Positions 7,670-15,040 of a DNA stretch of 15,680 nucleotides are shown here, in pieces. The position numbers and the translations under genes were made by a program. Source of the DNA: SZUA-448 sp045593785 (GTDB taxonomy: Bacteria; Bacillota; Clostridia; Lachnospirales; Lachnospiraceae). The stretch spans positions 1-15,680 of the forward strand of contig JAZNXH010000051.1 in the NCBI GenBank assembly GCA_045593785.1, in the 5' to 3' direction. How positions within the stretch are numbered: the stretch's first letter is position 1; each line of letters begins with the position of its first letter. Below the pieces are notes generated by a model. The model made no database searches and had not been told where the DNA came from. It was given only the letters and a program-made list of their open reading frames with translations.

Positions 7670-8314
7670 TTAGTTGGCTACCTTTACCATGCTGTGTCTT
7701 ACCACACTGTCACGGTAGGTATAACCTTTGATAAATTCTTCTGAAACTATATTCTCACCGAATTCTTCGTTGTCCTCATGCATTACTGCATTGTGAAGGT
7801 TCGGGTCAAACTCCTTACCAACTGCTTCGATCGGCTTCACACCTGCCGCTTCAAGGGTTGATATCATCTGCTTGTAAACCTTATCCATCCCCTGTGCAAA
7901 CGGAGTTGCCAGTTCTTCTTCGGAAAGTCCTGCAAATCCACGTTCAAAGTTGTCTACCACAGGAAGGATTTTCTCAATGATATCCTTTGCACCGATTTCA
8001 AACATCTGTGCCTTCTCACGTTCCGTACGCTTACGGAAGTTATCAAACTCTGCCATCTGACGCATCAGGCGATCGGTAAGATCTGCAATCTGCTCGTCTT
8101 TTTTATCTTTTTTCTCTTTCTTTTCCTTCTTAGAAAAAAGGGCTTTCTTTGCTTTTTCCAGTTTTTCTTCTTCGGTTTCTTCTGCGGCAGTTACGGTATC
8201 TGCCTCTGCAGATTCTACTGCTTCTTCCTCCGTTGTACTGTCGTCCGCAGTCTCATCGGCAAGATCTTCACTTACTTCCTGTTCATCCACCATGGTTTCC
8301 TTGTTCTCTTCCAT
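7670..8314 (-). CDS. grpE: Nucleotide exchange factor GrpE
   Basis: GrpE dimers release ADP from DnaK. The start is taken as ATG 8314 (MEENKETM), because GGAGG lies four bases upstream just after the hrcA stop; an in-frame ATG at 8347 lies inside hrcA and lacks such a site. The 214-residue product begins with about 60 highly acidic, Glu/Asp/Ala/Thr-rich residues expected to be disordered. A lysine-glutamate block around KKEKKEKKDKKDE leads into the long dimerisation helix (DLTDRLMRQMAEFDNFRKRTEREK) split here as the family signature. The C-terminal beta domain contains PVVDNFERG, the region reading AGVKPIEAVGKEFDPNLH, and the ending RDSVVRHSMVKVAN. The order hrcA-grpE-dnaK and tight spacing (10 bases from the hrcA stop) indicate co-transcription and probably translational coupling. 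Confidence 0.97.
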   Translation of the reverse strand: MEENKETMVDEQEVSEDLADETADDSTTEEEAVESAEADTVTAAEETEEEKLEKAKKALFSKKEKKEKKDKKDEQIADLTDRLMRQMAEFDNFRKRTEREKAQMFEIGAKDIIEKILPVVDNFERGFAGLSEEELATPFAQGMDKVYKQMISTLEAAGVKPIEAVGKEFDPNLHNAVMHEDNEEFGENIVSEEFIKGYTYRDSVVRHSMVKVAN

Positions 8315-8318
8315 GTTG

Positions 8319-8323
8319 CCTCC
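8319..8323 (-). promoter_or_regulatory. Ribosome binding site fixing the grpE start
   Basis: GGAGG on the minus strand begins directly after the hrcA stop codon and lies four bases before ATG 8314. It decides against the longer in-frame reading that begins at 8347 inside hrcA. Confidence 0.7.
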
Positions 8324-8324
8324 A

Positions 8325-9356
8325 TTATTTCTTCTTAAAGATATCATCCAGCTGTACCATCAGGGTCTGCAACGTTCCTACTACTTTCTCATAGTCCATA
8401 CGCTTTGGTCCGATAATACCAACTTTGCCATACACACCTTCATCAATCTGATACGTGGCAGTTACCACGGAACAGTCCTGCATCACTTCCATCGGAGTTT
8501 CTTTTCCGATGTAAACCTGTATGCCGGTCTCATTCTCGCCGCCATCTCCCTTAATGAACTCGGAAAGTTCTTTTTTCTCTTCCAATGCGTAAAGCAGATC
8601 ACTTGCCTTCTGCATATCACTGAGCTCCGGATACTTCAGAATGTTCGTTGCACCACTGGTGTATACTCTGACGCTGTCTTCTTCGCTGATTGCTTTTGCA
8701 ACCGCATCCAGAATCTCACTAATCAGTATCTCATACCCTTCTGACTGTTCTCTCATCTTCTGGATGATGTTCATATTAATCTCATCCAAGTCAAGACCAT
8801 TCAGGAAAGTGTTTAAGATCAAATTCAATTTTAGAACTGCTTCCTGAGCAATCGGCTCTGCAAGCGGAAGCATCTTATTCTTTACTATATTGCCTTCCAG
8901 TACGATAACCGCCAAGAGTTGCTTCTCGTCTACTTCAGTCAGCTGTATGAACTTTACTTTCTTACTCCGATACTGCGGCGTGGTTACCATCGTCGCATAG
9001 TTCGTATTCACTGCCAGGAGCTTTGCAACCTGCTGTAACAGGTTTTCCATCTTATCCGCTTTGTCGAAAAGCATCTCTTTCATCTCTTCGACTTCCTGCA
9101 TCTTCTCACCCATCAGACTGTCAACATAGAAGCGGTATCCTTTATCCGAAGGAATCCGGCCTGCTGAAGTATGAGGTTGCAAGATATATCCGAGTTCTTC
9201 CAGATCAGCCATCTCGTTACGAATCGTCGCGGAACTCAAATTCAGATCGGTGTACTTTGAAATGGTTCTGGACCCAACCGGTTCTCCTGTTTCCAGGTAG
9301 TTACGGATAATCGCAAGTAGTATTTTTCTTTTTCTGTCATCCAGCTGCTGTTCCAT
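8325..9356 (-). CDS. hrcA: Heat-inducible transcription repressor HrcA
   Basis: HrcA binds CIRCE operators and represses class I heat-shock operons; in other Firmicutes its activity depends on GroEL. The 343-residue protein has the normal length. The N-terminal winged-helix DNA-binding region (about 1-75) includes RKRKILLAIIRNYLETGEPVG split across residues 8-28, then SRTISKYTDLNLSSATIRNE and the typical GYILQPHTSAGRIPSDKGYR. The remaining GAF-like and dimerisation parts end with VGIIGPKRMDYEKVV and MVQLDDIFKKK. The ATG has GGAGGAA with good spacing. It is the first gene of the operon, about 94 bases downstream of a predicted start site whose leader holds a perfect CIRCE, so the operon is autoregulated. 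Confidence 0.97.
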   Translation of the reverse strand: MEQQLDDRKRKILLAIIRNYLETGEPVGSRTISKYTDLNLSSATIRNEMADLEELGYILQPHTSAGRIPSDKGYRFYVDSLMGEKMQEVEEMKEMLFDKADKMENLLQQVAKLLAVNTNYATMVTTPQYRSKKVKFIQLTEVDEKQLLAVIVLEGNIVKNKMLPLAEPIAQEAVLKLNLILNTFLNGLDLDEINMNIIQKMREQSEGYEILISEILDAVAKAISEEDSVRVYTSGATNILKYPELSDMQKASDLLYALEEKKELSEFIKGDGGENETGIQVYIGKETPMEVMQDCSVVTATYQIDEGVYGKVGIIGPKRMDYEKVVGTLQTLMVQLDDIFKKK

Positions 9357-9416
9357 ACGTTCCTCCGCCTATGTGTTGGGGTTTGCCGTTCGTGCAGTTC
9401 ACTGTTTCTTTTTTTG

Positions 9417-9443
9417 TTAGCACTCGTCAAAGTGGAGTGCTAA
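9417..9443 (-). promoter_or_regulatory. CIRCE operator (HrcA binding site)
   Basis: The sequence is TTAGCACTC, nine spacer bases, GAGTGCTAA: both half-sites match the CIRCE consensus in all nine positions (9417-9425 and 9435-9443). It lies in the untranslated leader downstream of the predicted transcription start, about 60 bases before the hrcA ATG. By family knowledge HrcA bound here blocks transcription of hrcA-grpE-dnaK(-dnaJ) at normal temperature. The inverted repeat would also form a leader hairpin in the mRNA. Confidence 0.97.
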
Positions 9444-9457
9444 TCATCACATACCAT

Positions 9458-9486
9458 AAGATAGCACTCCACGTTTTGTTTGTCAA
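9458..9486 (-). promoter_or_regulatory. Sigma-A promoter of the hrcA heat-shock operon
   Basis: On the minus strand a perfect -35 TTGACA (9486-9481) is followed after exactly 17 bases by -10 TATCTT (9463-9458). The predicted start is near 9451, so CIRCE begins just inside the transcript. This is the standard layout for HrcA-controlled genes, which use the housekeeping sigma factor. A CIRCE-like half-site overlaps the -10 box and spacer. Confidence 0.85.
9462..9472 (-). repeat. Third CIRCE-like half-site overlapping the hrcA -10 box
   Basis: GTGGAGTGCTA on the minus strand (9472-9462) contains GAGTGCTA, eight of the nine bases of a CIRCE half-site. It is an exact 11-base inverted repeat of 9432-9442, which includes the upstream half of the true CIRCE. 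It overlaps the first two bases of the -10 box and the adjoining spacer. It could be an extra HrcA contact or a relic of operator duplication. Function is inferred only. Confidence 0.6.
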
Positions 9487-9522
9487 CTGTTATTTCATCA
9501 ATTTTTATCTTTTCATCAAATC

Positions 9523-10737
9523 TTAATCCAGCAGAAACTCTGCCAATACCCGGTTGCTCAAATCGCGTCCGTGTTCCGTCAGACTCAGATATTCCCCGGC
9601 TTCCTGTAGTAGTCCTTGTTGTAGCAGATACTGTGTTACTTCTCCGTATACTGTTTCATAGTCTGTCCCAAAGCGTTCTTGAAACTCTGCTTTACTGATG
9701 CCGGAACACAAACGAAGCCCGAGAAACATGAATTCTTCCATTCTTTCTTCTCTGCTTAAACTATGATTGTTTTTACGCTCCCTCCGACAATCCGTTTTAG
9801 CGGAATATCCTGCAAGATACTCTGCAAATTCATTGGTCTGTTCAAATCGATCTCCATTTATATAGGAAGAAGCCCCGAGTCCCAATCCAAGATATTCCGT
9901 TCCGGTCCAATAGCCGCAGTTGTGTCTGCATTCATAGCCTTGCTTTGCATAATTCGATATCTCATACTGAAGATAGCCCGCCTCTTTTAGCACTGCCTGC
10001 GTCATCTTATAAATGTCGCGCTCTGTATCTTCTGATGGCAGTTTGTCCGAATTTTCTCCGTACCATTCATAAAAACGGGTATTTTCTTCAATGATCAGAC
10101 TGTAAGCTGAGATATGCTCCGGCTGTAATGCAATTACTTTCTGCAGGGTGTTACCAAAACTCTGTACTGTCTGCCCCGGTAAAGCCTGCATCAAGTCTAC
10201 ATTGATGTTATCAAATCCTGCTGCCCGTGCCAGACGAAAGCTCTCCAAAAATTCTTCGTAACTGTGAATCCGTCCAAGTAGCTTTAATTCTGTATCATCT
10301 GCCGACTGCAGCCCAATGCTCAAACGGTTCACACCCAGCCGCTTCAAACAGGAGAGTAATTCTTCCGTCAAGGTTCCCGGATTACACTCTACGGTAAATT
10401 CTATTTTCTTCTGTCCTGCCGGTTCTTGTGGTAATACATATTTCTCTTGCGATACAACTTCTGTCTCACTGTTACCGAAAAATGTATCATTTATTGTACC
10501 GATAACCCGTTCAAACTGCTCTGTACTCAAAAGTGTTGGCGTACCCCCGCCGAAAAACACCGTGCTGACCTCATACTCTGCTGCCATATTTTTGCAGGAA
10601 GTAATTTCTCTGCACAATGCCTGTACATACGATTCTCTGGTTGCTTCATCTGCAGGCGCCGAAAGGAAATCGCAGTAATTACACTTTCTTACACAAAACG
10701 GAATATGCACATACAGTTCCAGTTCTTTTTTTTGCAT
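9523..10737 (-). CDS. hemW: HemW-type radical SAM haem chaperone
   Basis: HemW is a radical-SAM family protein thought to hand haem to target proteins rather than act as coproporphyrinogen dehydrogenase. The cluster-binding motif is CVRKCNYCDF with cysteines at 15, 19 and 22, and Phe at 24, the CxF signature that separates HemW from HemN (CxC). GGGTPT at 63-68 is the SAM-binding glycine motif, and NPGTL and GVNRLSIGLQS follow. The C-terminal HemN-type domain includes YEISNYAKQGYECRHN and ends AEFLLD. The start is set at ATG 10737; a GTG at 10746 is only two bases from AGGAG, while the ATG is 11 bases away. The protein is 404 residues, somewhat longer than most relatives, partly through about 20 extra residues at 88-111. 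The older annotation for this position is an oxygen-independent coproporphyrinogen III oxidase-like protein. Confidence 0.93.
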   Translation of the reverse strand: MQKKELELYVHIPFCVRKCNYCDFLSAPADEATRESYVQALCREITSCKNMAAEYEVSTVFFGGGTPTLLSTEQFERVIGTINDTFFGNSETEVVSQEKYVLPQEPAGQKKIEFTVECNPGTLTEELLSCLKRLGVNRLSIGLQSADDTELKLLGRIHSYEEFLESFRLARAAGFDNINVDLMQALPGQTVQSFGNTLQKVIALQPEHISAYSLIIEENTRFYEWYGENSDKLPSEDTERDIYKMTQAVLKEAGYLQYEISNYAKQGYECRHNCGYWTGTEYLGLGLGASSYINGDRFEQTNEFAEYLAGYSAKTDCRRERKNNHSLSREERMEEFMFLGLRLCSGISKAEFQERFGTDYETVYGEVTQYLLQQGLLQEAGEYLSLTEHGRDLSNRVLAEFLLD

Positions 10738-10798
10738 TGGTACCACGACTCCTTTCCGCTCTCTTCTTGAATATAACCTGTTAGATCAATCGTTTCTG

Positions 10799-11650
10799 CT
10801 AATCTTCTTTTAGAAATGCCTTAATCTTTTCCAATATCGCCTCAGCGTCTTTTCTTCCAAGCTCATATACTGCTTTTAACTTTTCCGGATTCTTTTCTGT
10901 TCTTTTTATATCAAGCGGTACGCTCGGTCGGATTATAAGCACATTCCCTTCCTCTTCCTGCTTTTCCAACTGTTTCAGACACTCGTTATATACAATATGC
11001 CGGTTCGCCATTGCTTCTATCATCTTAGGATATTTCTTCATACGCAGTCGTACCAGCGGCATCAACGGATTTTTCGACTTTACGTAACCCTTCGGCCGGG
11101 TCAGTACAACAATGTTCTTCCCGTAACCATTTTTGATAAACCATTCAAACGGAACAGAGTCCGCGATTCCGCCGTCCAAAAGCTCCTGTTCCCCAATTAT
11201 TACGATGCGGGATACCAGTGGCATGGAAGCTGAAGCCCGGATCCATTGGACATCTTTCAGATCACCTTTATCCAAACGTTGATACACTGCTTTTCCCGTA
11301 TTCACATCGGTCGCTACAACATAAAACTCCATCGGATTCTTCTGATAAGCCTCCTCATCAAAAGGATCCAGATGCTGCGGAAGTTCTTCATAACAAAACT
11401 TCGCATTATAGATATCCCCGCTGAACAGCAACGAACGGATGCTCACATAGCGCGGATCCTTGCAGTATTTCAAATTGTAGCGAATGGAGCGTCCAATCTG
11501 GCGTGACTTGTAATTACAGCCAAAACAAGCACCGGCAGATACTCCGATTGCTCCGTCTACTTCGATCTGATTCTCCATCAGTATGTCCAATACCCCTGCG
11601 GTATACATGCCGCGCATGGCACCGCCCTCTAACACCAATCCCGTTTTCAT
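10799..11650 (-). CDS. Patatin-like phospholipase family protein
   Basis: A predicted serine lipid hydrolase with a Ser-Asp dyad, of the bacterial YjjU/RssA-like patatin group; the substrate is unknown. Motifs in order are the oxyanion-hole loop GGAMRGMYTAG at 9-19, the nucleophile elbow GVSAG at 36-40 with Ser38, and DGG at 159-161 with the catalytic Asp159. No signal peptide or membrane segment is seen, so it is probably cytosolic or peripheral. The start is ATG 11650 (MKTGLVLEGG), because GAGGAG ends four bases upstream; a longer reading from TTG at 11665 runs through that site. The product is 283 residues. It sits between lepA and hemW, genes adjacent in B. subtilis, and follows a hairpin after lepA; it ends 61 bases before hemW with no terminator between. 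No function linking it to its neighbours is evident. Confidence 0.9.
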   Translation of the reverse strand: MKTGLVLEGGAMRGMYTAGVLDILMENQIEVDGAIGVSAGACFGCNYKSRQIGRSIRYNLKYCKDPRYVSIRSLLFSGDIYNAKFCYEELPQHLDPFDEEAYQKNPMEFYVVATDVNTGKAVYQRLDKGDLKDVQWIRASASMPLVSRIVIIGEQELLDGGIADSVPFEWFIKNGYGKNIVVLTRPKGYVKSKNPLMPLVRLRMKKYPKMIEAMANRHIVYNECLKQLEKQEEEGNVLIIRPSVPLDIKRTEKNPEKLKAVYELGRKDAEAILEKIKAFLKED

Positions 11651-11654
11651 AATA

Positions 11655-11660
11655 CTCCTC
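11655..11660 (-). promoter_or_regulatory. Ribosome binding site fixing the patatin-like gene start
   Basis: GAGGAG on the minus strand lies four bases before ATG 11650. It falls inside the longer TTG-initiated reading and therefore favours the shorter protein. Confidence 0.6.
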
Positions 11661-11680
11661 TTCAAAATAATACTTTCGCA

Positions 11681-11718
11681 TATAATAACACCTGCTGACG
11701 AATCTCATCAGCAGGTGT
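11681..11718 (-). terminator. Hairpin after lepA, probable weak intrinsic terminator
   Basis: The arms 11708-11718 and 11688-11698 are an exact 11-base inverted repeat with a nine-base loop, starting about ten bases after the lepA stop. The minus-strand bases that follow are TATTATA, U-rich but interrupted, so termination may be incomplete. No convincing separate promoter was found before the patatin-like gene, which suggests read-through from lepA. Confidence 0.6.
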
Positions 11719-11728
11719 CTCGAACCTT

Positions 11729-13543
11729 TTAATTCTCGTCAAGCTTCAGTACACTCATAAATGCTTTCTGCGGTATCTCTACGTTGCCGACCTGACGCAT
11801 ACGTTTCTTACCTTCCTTCTGCTTTTCCAGCAGTTTTCTCTTACGGGAAATATCACCACCGTAACATTTTGCCAATACGTCTTTTCGAAGTGCCTTCACT
11901 GTCTCACGTGCGATAATCTTACTGCCAATGGCTGCCTGAATCGGGACCTCAAACAACTGACGCGGAATCTCTTCTTTCAGACGTTCACACATACGGCGAC
12001 CTCTCTCGTAAGCTGTTCCTCCATGTACGATAAAGGACAGTGCATCCACTTCTTCACGGTTAATCAGAATGTCAAGTTTCACTAACTCAGACGGCACATA
12101 ACCCTTCAGTTCATAGTCAAACGATGCATAGCCCTTGGATCGGGATTTTAAGGCATCAAAGAAATCATAAATAATTTCATTCAACGGCAAGTCATATTTT
12201 AATAATGCACGCGTCGATTCCATGTATTCCATGCCAAGATAAACGCCACGACGCTCCTGACAAAGCGTCATAATCGCACCGACATACTCTGTCGTTACCA
12301 TAATCTCGGCGCTTACCATCGGTTCTTCCATCTTTTCAATCTCGGTGGGTTCCGGAAGATTGGACGGATTCGTCACTTCAATTACTTCACCATTGGTTTT
12401 GTGTACCTTGTAGATAACACTCGGTGCAGTGGTAACAAGGTCAAGATTGTACTCACGTTCCAGACGTTCCTGAATAATCTCAAGATGAAGAAGTCCCAAG
12501 AAACCGCAACGGAAACCAAACCCAAGTGCAATCGAAGTCTCCGGCTCAAACTGTAAAGATGCATCGTTCAACTGCAATTTTTCCAATGCATCACGGAGTT
12601 CCGGATACTTTGCACCATCTGCAGGATACATACCACAGTACACCATCGGAAGTACTTTCTTATAACCCGGAAGTGCTTCATCGCACGGATTGTTCGCATC
12701 GGTAACCGTATCACCCACACGGGTATCCTTTACATTCTTAAGGCTCGCAGTAACATAACCTACCATACCTGCAGAAAGTTCATCGCACGGAATGAACTGA
12801 CCTGCGCCAAAGGTACCAATCTCTACAACTTCCGCACTTGCTCCGGTTGCCATCATCTTAATCACAGAATCCTTGGTCAGTGTCCCTTCCATCAAACGGA
12901 TAAATACGATAACACCCTTGTACGGATCATATACTGAGTCAAAAATCAGTGCCTTGAGCGGCTTCTTCGCGTCGCCATTCGGAGCCGGAATCTTCGTCAC
13001 AATCTGCTCCAACACTTCTTCAATGTTAATTCCGACTTTTGCAGAAATCAACGGTGCATCCTGTGCTTCCAGGCCGATAACATCCTCAATCTCTGCGATA
13101 ACACGTTGCGGCTCTGCGCTCGGAAGGTCAATCTTATTAATAACCGGAACAATATCCAAGTCGTGATCCAGCGCCAGGTACACATTCGCAAGTGTCTGTG
13201 CTTCAATACCCTGCGCTGCATCTACCACCAGTATTGCACCCTCACATGCTGCAAGACTACGGGACACTTCATAGTTAAAGTCAACATGTCCGGGAGTATC
13301 AATCAGATTGAAGATATACTCTTCTCCATCGTTTGCCTTATATACGGTACGTACGGTCTGTGCTTTAATCGTAATACCACGTTCACGCTCCAGATCCATA
13401 TTATCAAGAACCTGTGCCTGCATCTCTCGGCTGGTCAGGAGTCCGGTCTTCTCGATGATACGGTCTGCAAGGGTGGATTTACCATGGTCTATATGCGCAA
13501 TAATACAAAAATTCCTTATCTTACTCTGGTCTACGTTACTCAT
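11729..13543 (-). CDS. lepA: Elongation factor 4 (LepA), translational GTPase
   Basis: LepA is a ribosome-binding GTPase related to EF-G, proposed to act in back-translocation, initiation or 30S assembly. The 604-residue length is typical. The GTPase domain shows G1 AHIDHGKST at 16-24, G2 RGITIKAQTV at 55-64, G3 DTPGHVDF at 82-89, G4 NKID at 136-139 and a G5 SAK further on. Domain II, the EF-G-like III and V domains, and the LepA-specific C-terminal domain follow, with the conserved YGGDISRKRKLLEKQKEGKK segment and an ending KAFMSVLKLDEN. The ATG has GAGAGGAA six to eight bases upstream. A sigma-A-like promoter lies in the 149-base gap after spoIIP. The gpr-spoIIP-lepA order is conserved in spore formers. 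Confidence 0.98.
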   Translation of the reverse strand: MSNVDQSKIRNFCIIAHIDHGKSTLADRIIEKTGLLTSREMQAQVLDNMDLERERGITIKAQTVRTVYKANDGEEYIFNLIDTPGHVDFNYEVSRSLAACEGAILVVDAAQGIEAQTLANVYLALDHDLDIVPVINKIDLPSAEPQRVIAEIEDVIGLEAQDAPLISAKVGINIEEVLEQIVTKIPAPNGDAKKPLKALIFDSVYDPYKGVIVFIRLMEGTLTKDSVIKMMATGASAEVVEIGTFGAGQFIPCDELSAGMVGYVTASLKNVKDTRVGDTVTDANNPCDEALPGYKKVLPMVYCGMYPADGAKYPELRDALEKLQLNDASLQFEPETSIALGFGFRCGFLGLLHLEIIQERLEREYNLDLVTTAPSVIYKVHKTNGEVIEVTNPSNLPEPTEIEKMEEPMVSAEIMVTTEYVGAIMTLCQERRGVYLGMEYMESTRALLKYDLPLNEIIYDFFDALKSRSKGYASFDYELKGYVPSELVKLDILINREEVDALSFIVHGGTAYERGRRMCERLKEEIPRQLFEVPIQAAIGSKIIARETVKALRKDVLAKCYGGDISRKRKLLEKQKEGKKRMRQVGNVEIPQKAFMSVLKLDEN

Positions 13544-13564
13544 GTATTCCTCTCTCTTTAATTT

Positions 13565-13590
13565 TTCAAGAAAAAATTTTGCTTCTTGAA
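13565..13590 (-). other. AT-rich stem in the lepA leader
   Basis: TTCAAGAA and TTCTTGAA (13565-13572, 13583-13590) form an exact eight-base inverted repeat about 20 bases before the lepA start, with an A/T loop. It lies in the 149-base spoIIP-lepA gap. It lacks GC content and a following U-tract on the minus strand, so it is not a clear terminator. Its role, if any, is unknown. Confidence 0.3.
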
Positions 13591-13659
13591 GAATTTGACT
13601 TTATCTTCTTTTTGCAGTTCTGTCCCTAATCACATCTTTGAACATACAAAATCAACCGT

Positions 13660-13688
13660 ATTCTATCATAAAACTTTCCATCTCACAA
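13660..13688 (-). promoter_or_regulatory. Sigma-A-like promoter upstream of lepA
   Basis: On the minus strand TTGTGA (13688-13683; four of six matches) is followed after exactly 17 bases by TAGAAT (13665-13660; five of six matches). The predicted start near 13653 gives a leader of about 110 bases. It lets lepA be expressed in growing cells, independently of the sporulation genes upstream. Confidence 0.6.
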
Positions 13689-13692
13689 GACG

Positions 13693-15009
13693 CTATTTTT
13701 CTGTCAACAATTCATATAGAAGGTCTGCAAGGTATCGGATCCCGTTTTGCGCTTCCTCCACGGTATTATTCTGCGTACCCAGCTCGACCAGCATACAGTG
13801 CCCGGTAAAATGCATATTGTAGCGATAATTTTTGAGGTATATCTTATACATTAGCCCTGGGTAGCGTTCCCGTCCGAGCAGATTCAACTGCAGACTGAAC
13901 GCCAGTATATCATCCATATACGGATTCGGCAGATAGGAAATCGGACCATCCGCATTACGACATAATCCGTTGAACAACATAATCTGTGCGGTATTTTTTC
14001 CTTCAATGGTAGTCGTTCTTGCTGCTCCACTGTCCCGGTGAATATCCAAAACAACCTCAATCGAAGGATACTCTTTCAGCAGTGATTCAATCTGCGGTCT
14101 TGCCGTTGTATATGCATAGTCCCGATTATCTTTCCCATTTACGAAATCATACGTTGTACGATCATGAAGCACAGAAAAACCTTTTGCACTTAATTCCTCA
14201 CATAACAAATCGCCCATACCGATGACCGTATCCGCTTCCACACCCTCTCTGCTGTTCTTATATTTTTCCGTTCCATGTGTATGATATACAAGAATCTGCG
14301 GTTCTTCTGTTATGCGTTCCAATGAAGTGTCTGCCGTCAAAAGCTTTTCACCGTTGATTACAGAACTGACATTTCCCACCGACACGTCTGCTATGTAATA
14401 ATTTTTCAAAAACCTCGCTTGTTCTGCTGCCTCTTTCCATCGATACTGCTCTCTTACCGTAGACAAAATTGTAGCAATCGAATTACGCCGTATGTCTGTA
14501 ATTTCTTCCTTGCTCTGCAACTTTCCCTGCGTGTTTACCGGTCCCTTTGGCAACGGCTGTACTGTACCATACACATAACGCACCAGTAAAGAACCTTGTT
14601 TGTTTTCTTCTTCGCTTTTTTCCATCAGGGTATCGGCATCCGATTGATTGGCAACGTCATTCCGGTCCGACTCGGAGTATCTATCACGATTATCTCCTGT
14701 CGCTTCCAGCGTTATCACTCCGTCTCTGAGTGCTTTGAGCCTAATCTGATGAAAAACCGGTATCCGGTCAATCGTTCTCTGATACAGAGTTTCCGGCTCA
14801 TATTGCCCATATTTCAGCCATTCAGCTTGTACGGTTGCCTGATATAATGTTTCTTCATAACATATAGCAGCAATGGATTCTTTTCGGATTTCGATATAAC
14901 AAAGTAAAAAAAGAAGCACAATCACAGCTACGCCCGCACGGATTGCAATTCTTCTGATTTTTTCCATTTTGTATTGTGTTACACTTGATTTCTTTATTCT
15001 TTCAAACAT
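13693..15009 (-). CDS. spoIIP: Stage II sporulation protein P (SpoIIP), peptidoglycan amidase/endopeptidase
   Basis: SpoIIP cleaves peptidoglycan at the septum with SpoIID and SpoIIM during engulfment of the forespore. The 438-residue protein begins with a basic cytoplasmic tail and one membrane segment at about 22-39 (IAIRAGVAVIVLLFLLCY), so the rest should lie outside the membrane. A poorly conserved, charged region spans about 40-235. The catalytic domain contains ILVYHTHGTEKY at 239-250, VVLDIHRDSG at 319-328 and MLVELGTQNNTVEEA at 406-420, giving the expected zinc-site histidines and acidic residues (about H243, H324, E409). The ATG at 15009 directly follows an in-frame stop, so no longer start exists, yet no Shine-Dalgarno sits at normal distance; AAAGG is some 20 bases away. 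It follows gpr by 31 bases. In B. subtilis both are sporulation-controlled in the same order. Confidence 0.95.
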   Translation of the reverse strand: MFERIKKSSVTQYKMEKIRRIAIRAGVAVIVLLFLLCYIEIRKESIAAICYEETLYQATVQAEWLKYGQYEPETLYQRTIDRIPVFHQIRLKALRDGVITLEATGDNRDRYSESDRNDVANQSDADTLMEKSEEENKQGSLLVRYVYGTVQPLPKGPVNTQGKLQSKEEITDIRRNSIATILSTVREQYRWKEAAEQARFLKNYYIADVSVGNVSSVINGEKLLTADTSLERITEEPQILVYHTHGTEKYKNSREGVEADTVIGMGDLLCEELSAKGFSVLHDRTTYDFVNGKDNRDYAYTTARPQIESLLKEYPSIEVVLDIHRDSGAARTTTIEGKNTAQIMLFNGLCRNADGPISYLPNPYMDDILAFSLQLNLLGRERYPGLMYKIYLKNYRYNMHFTGHCMLVELGTQNNTVEEAQNGIRYLADLLYELLTEK

Positions 15010-15040
15010 TTATATTCGTGACACACTTACCTTTCTATTA

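Noticed and set aside
9432..9480. Plus-strand hairpin followed by a T-rich stretch upstream of hrcA, resembling a terminator
   Set aside because: No plus-strand gene precedes it. The symmetry is explained by the CIRCE half-sites and the T-rich stretch is the complement of the promoter spacer.
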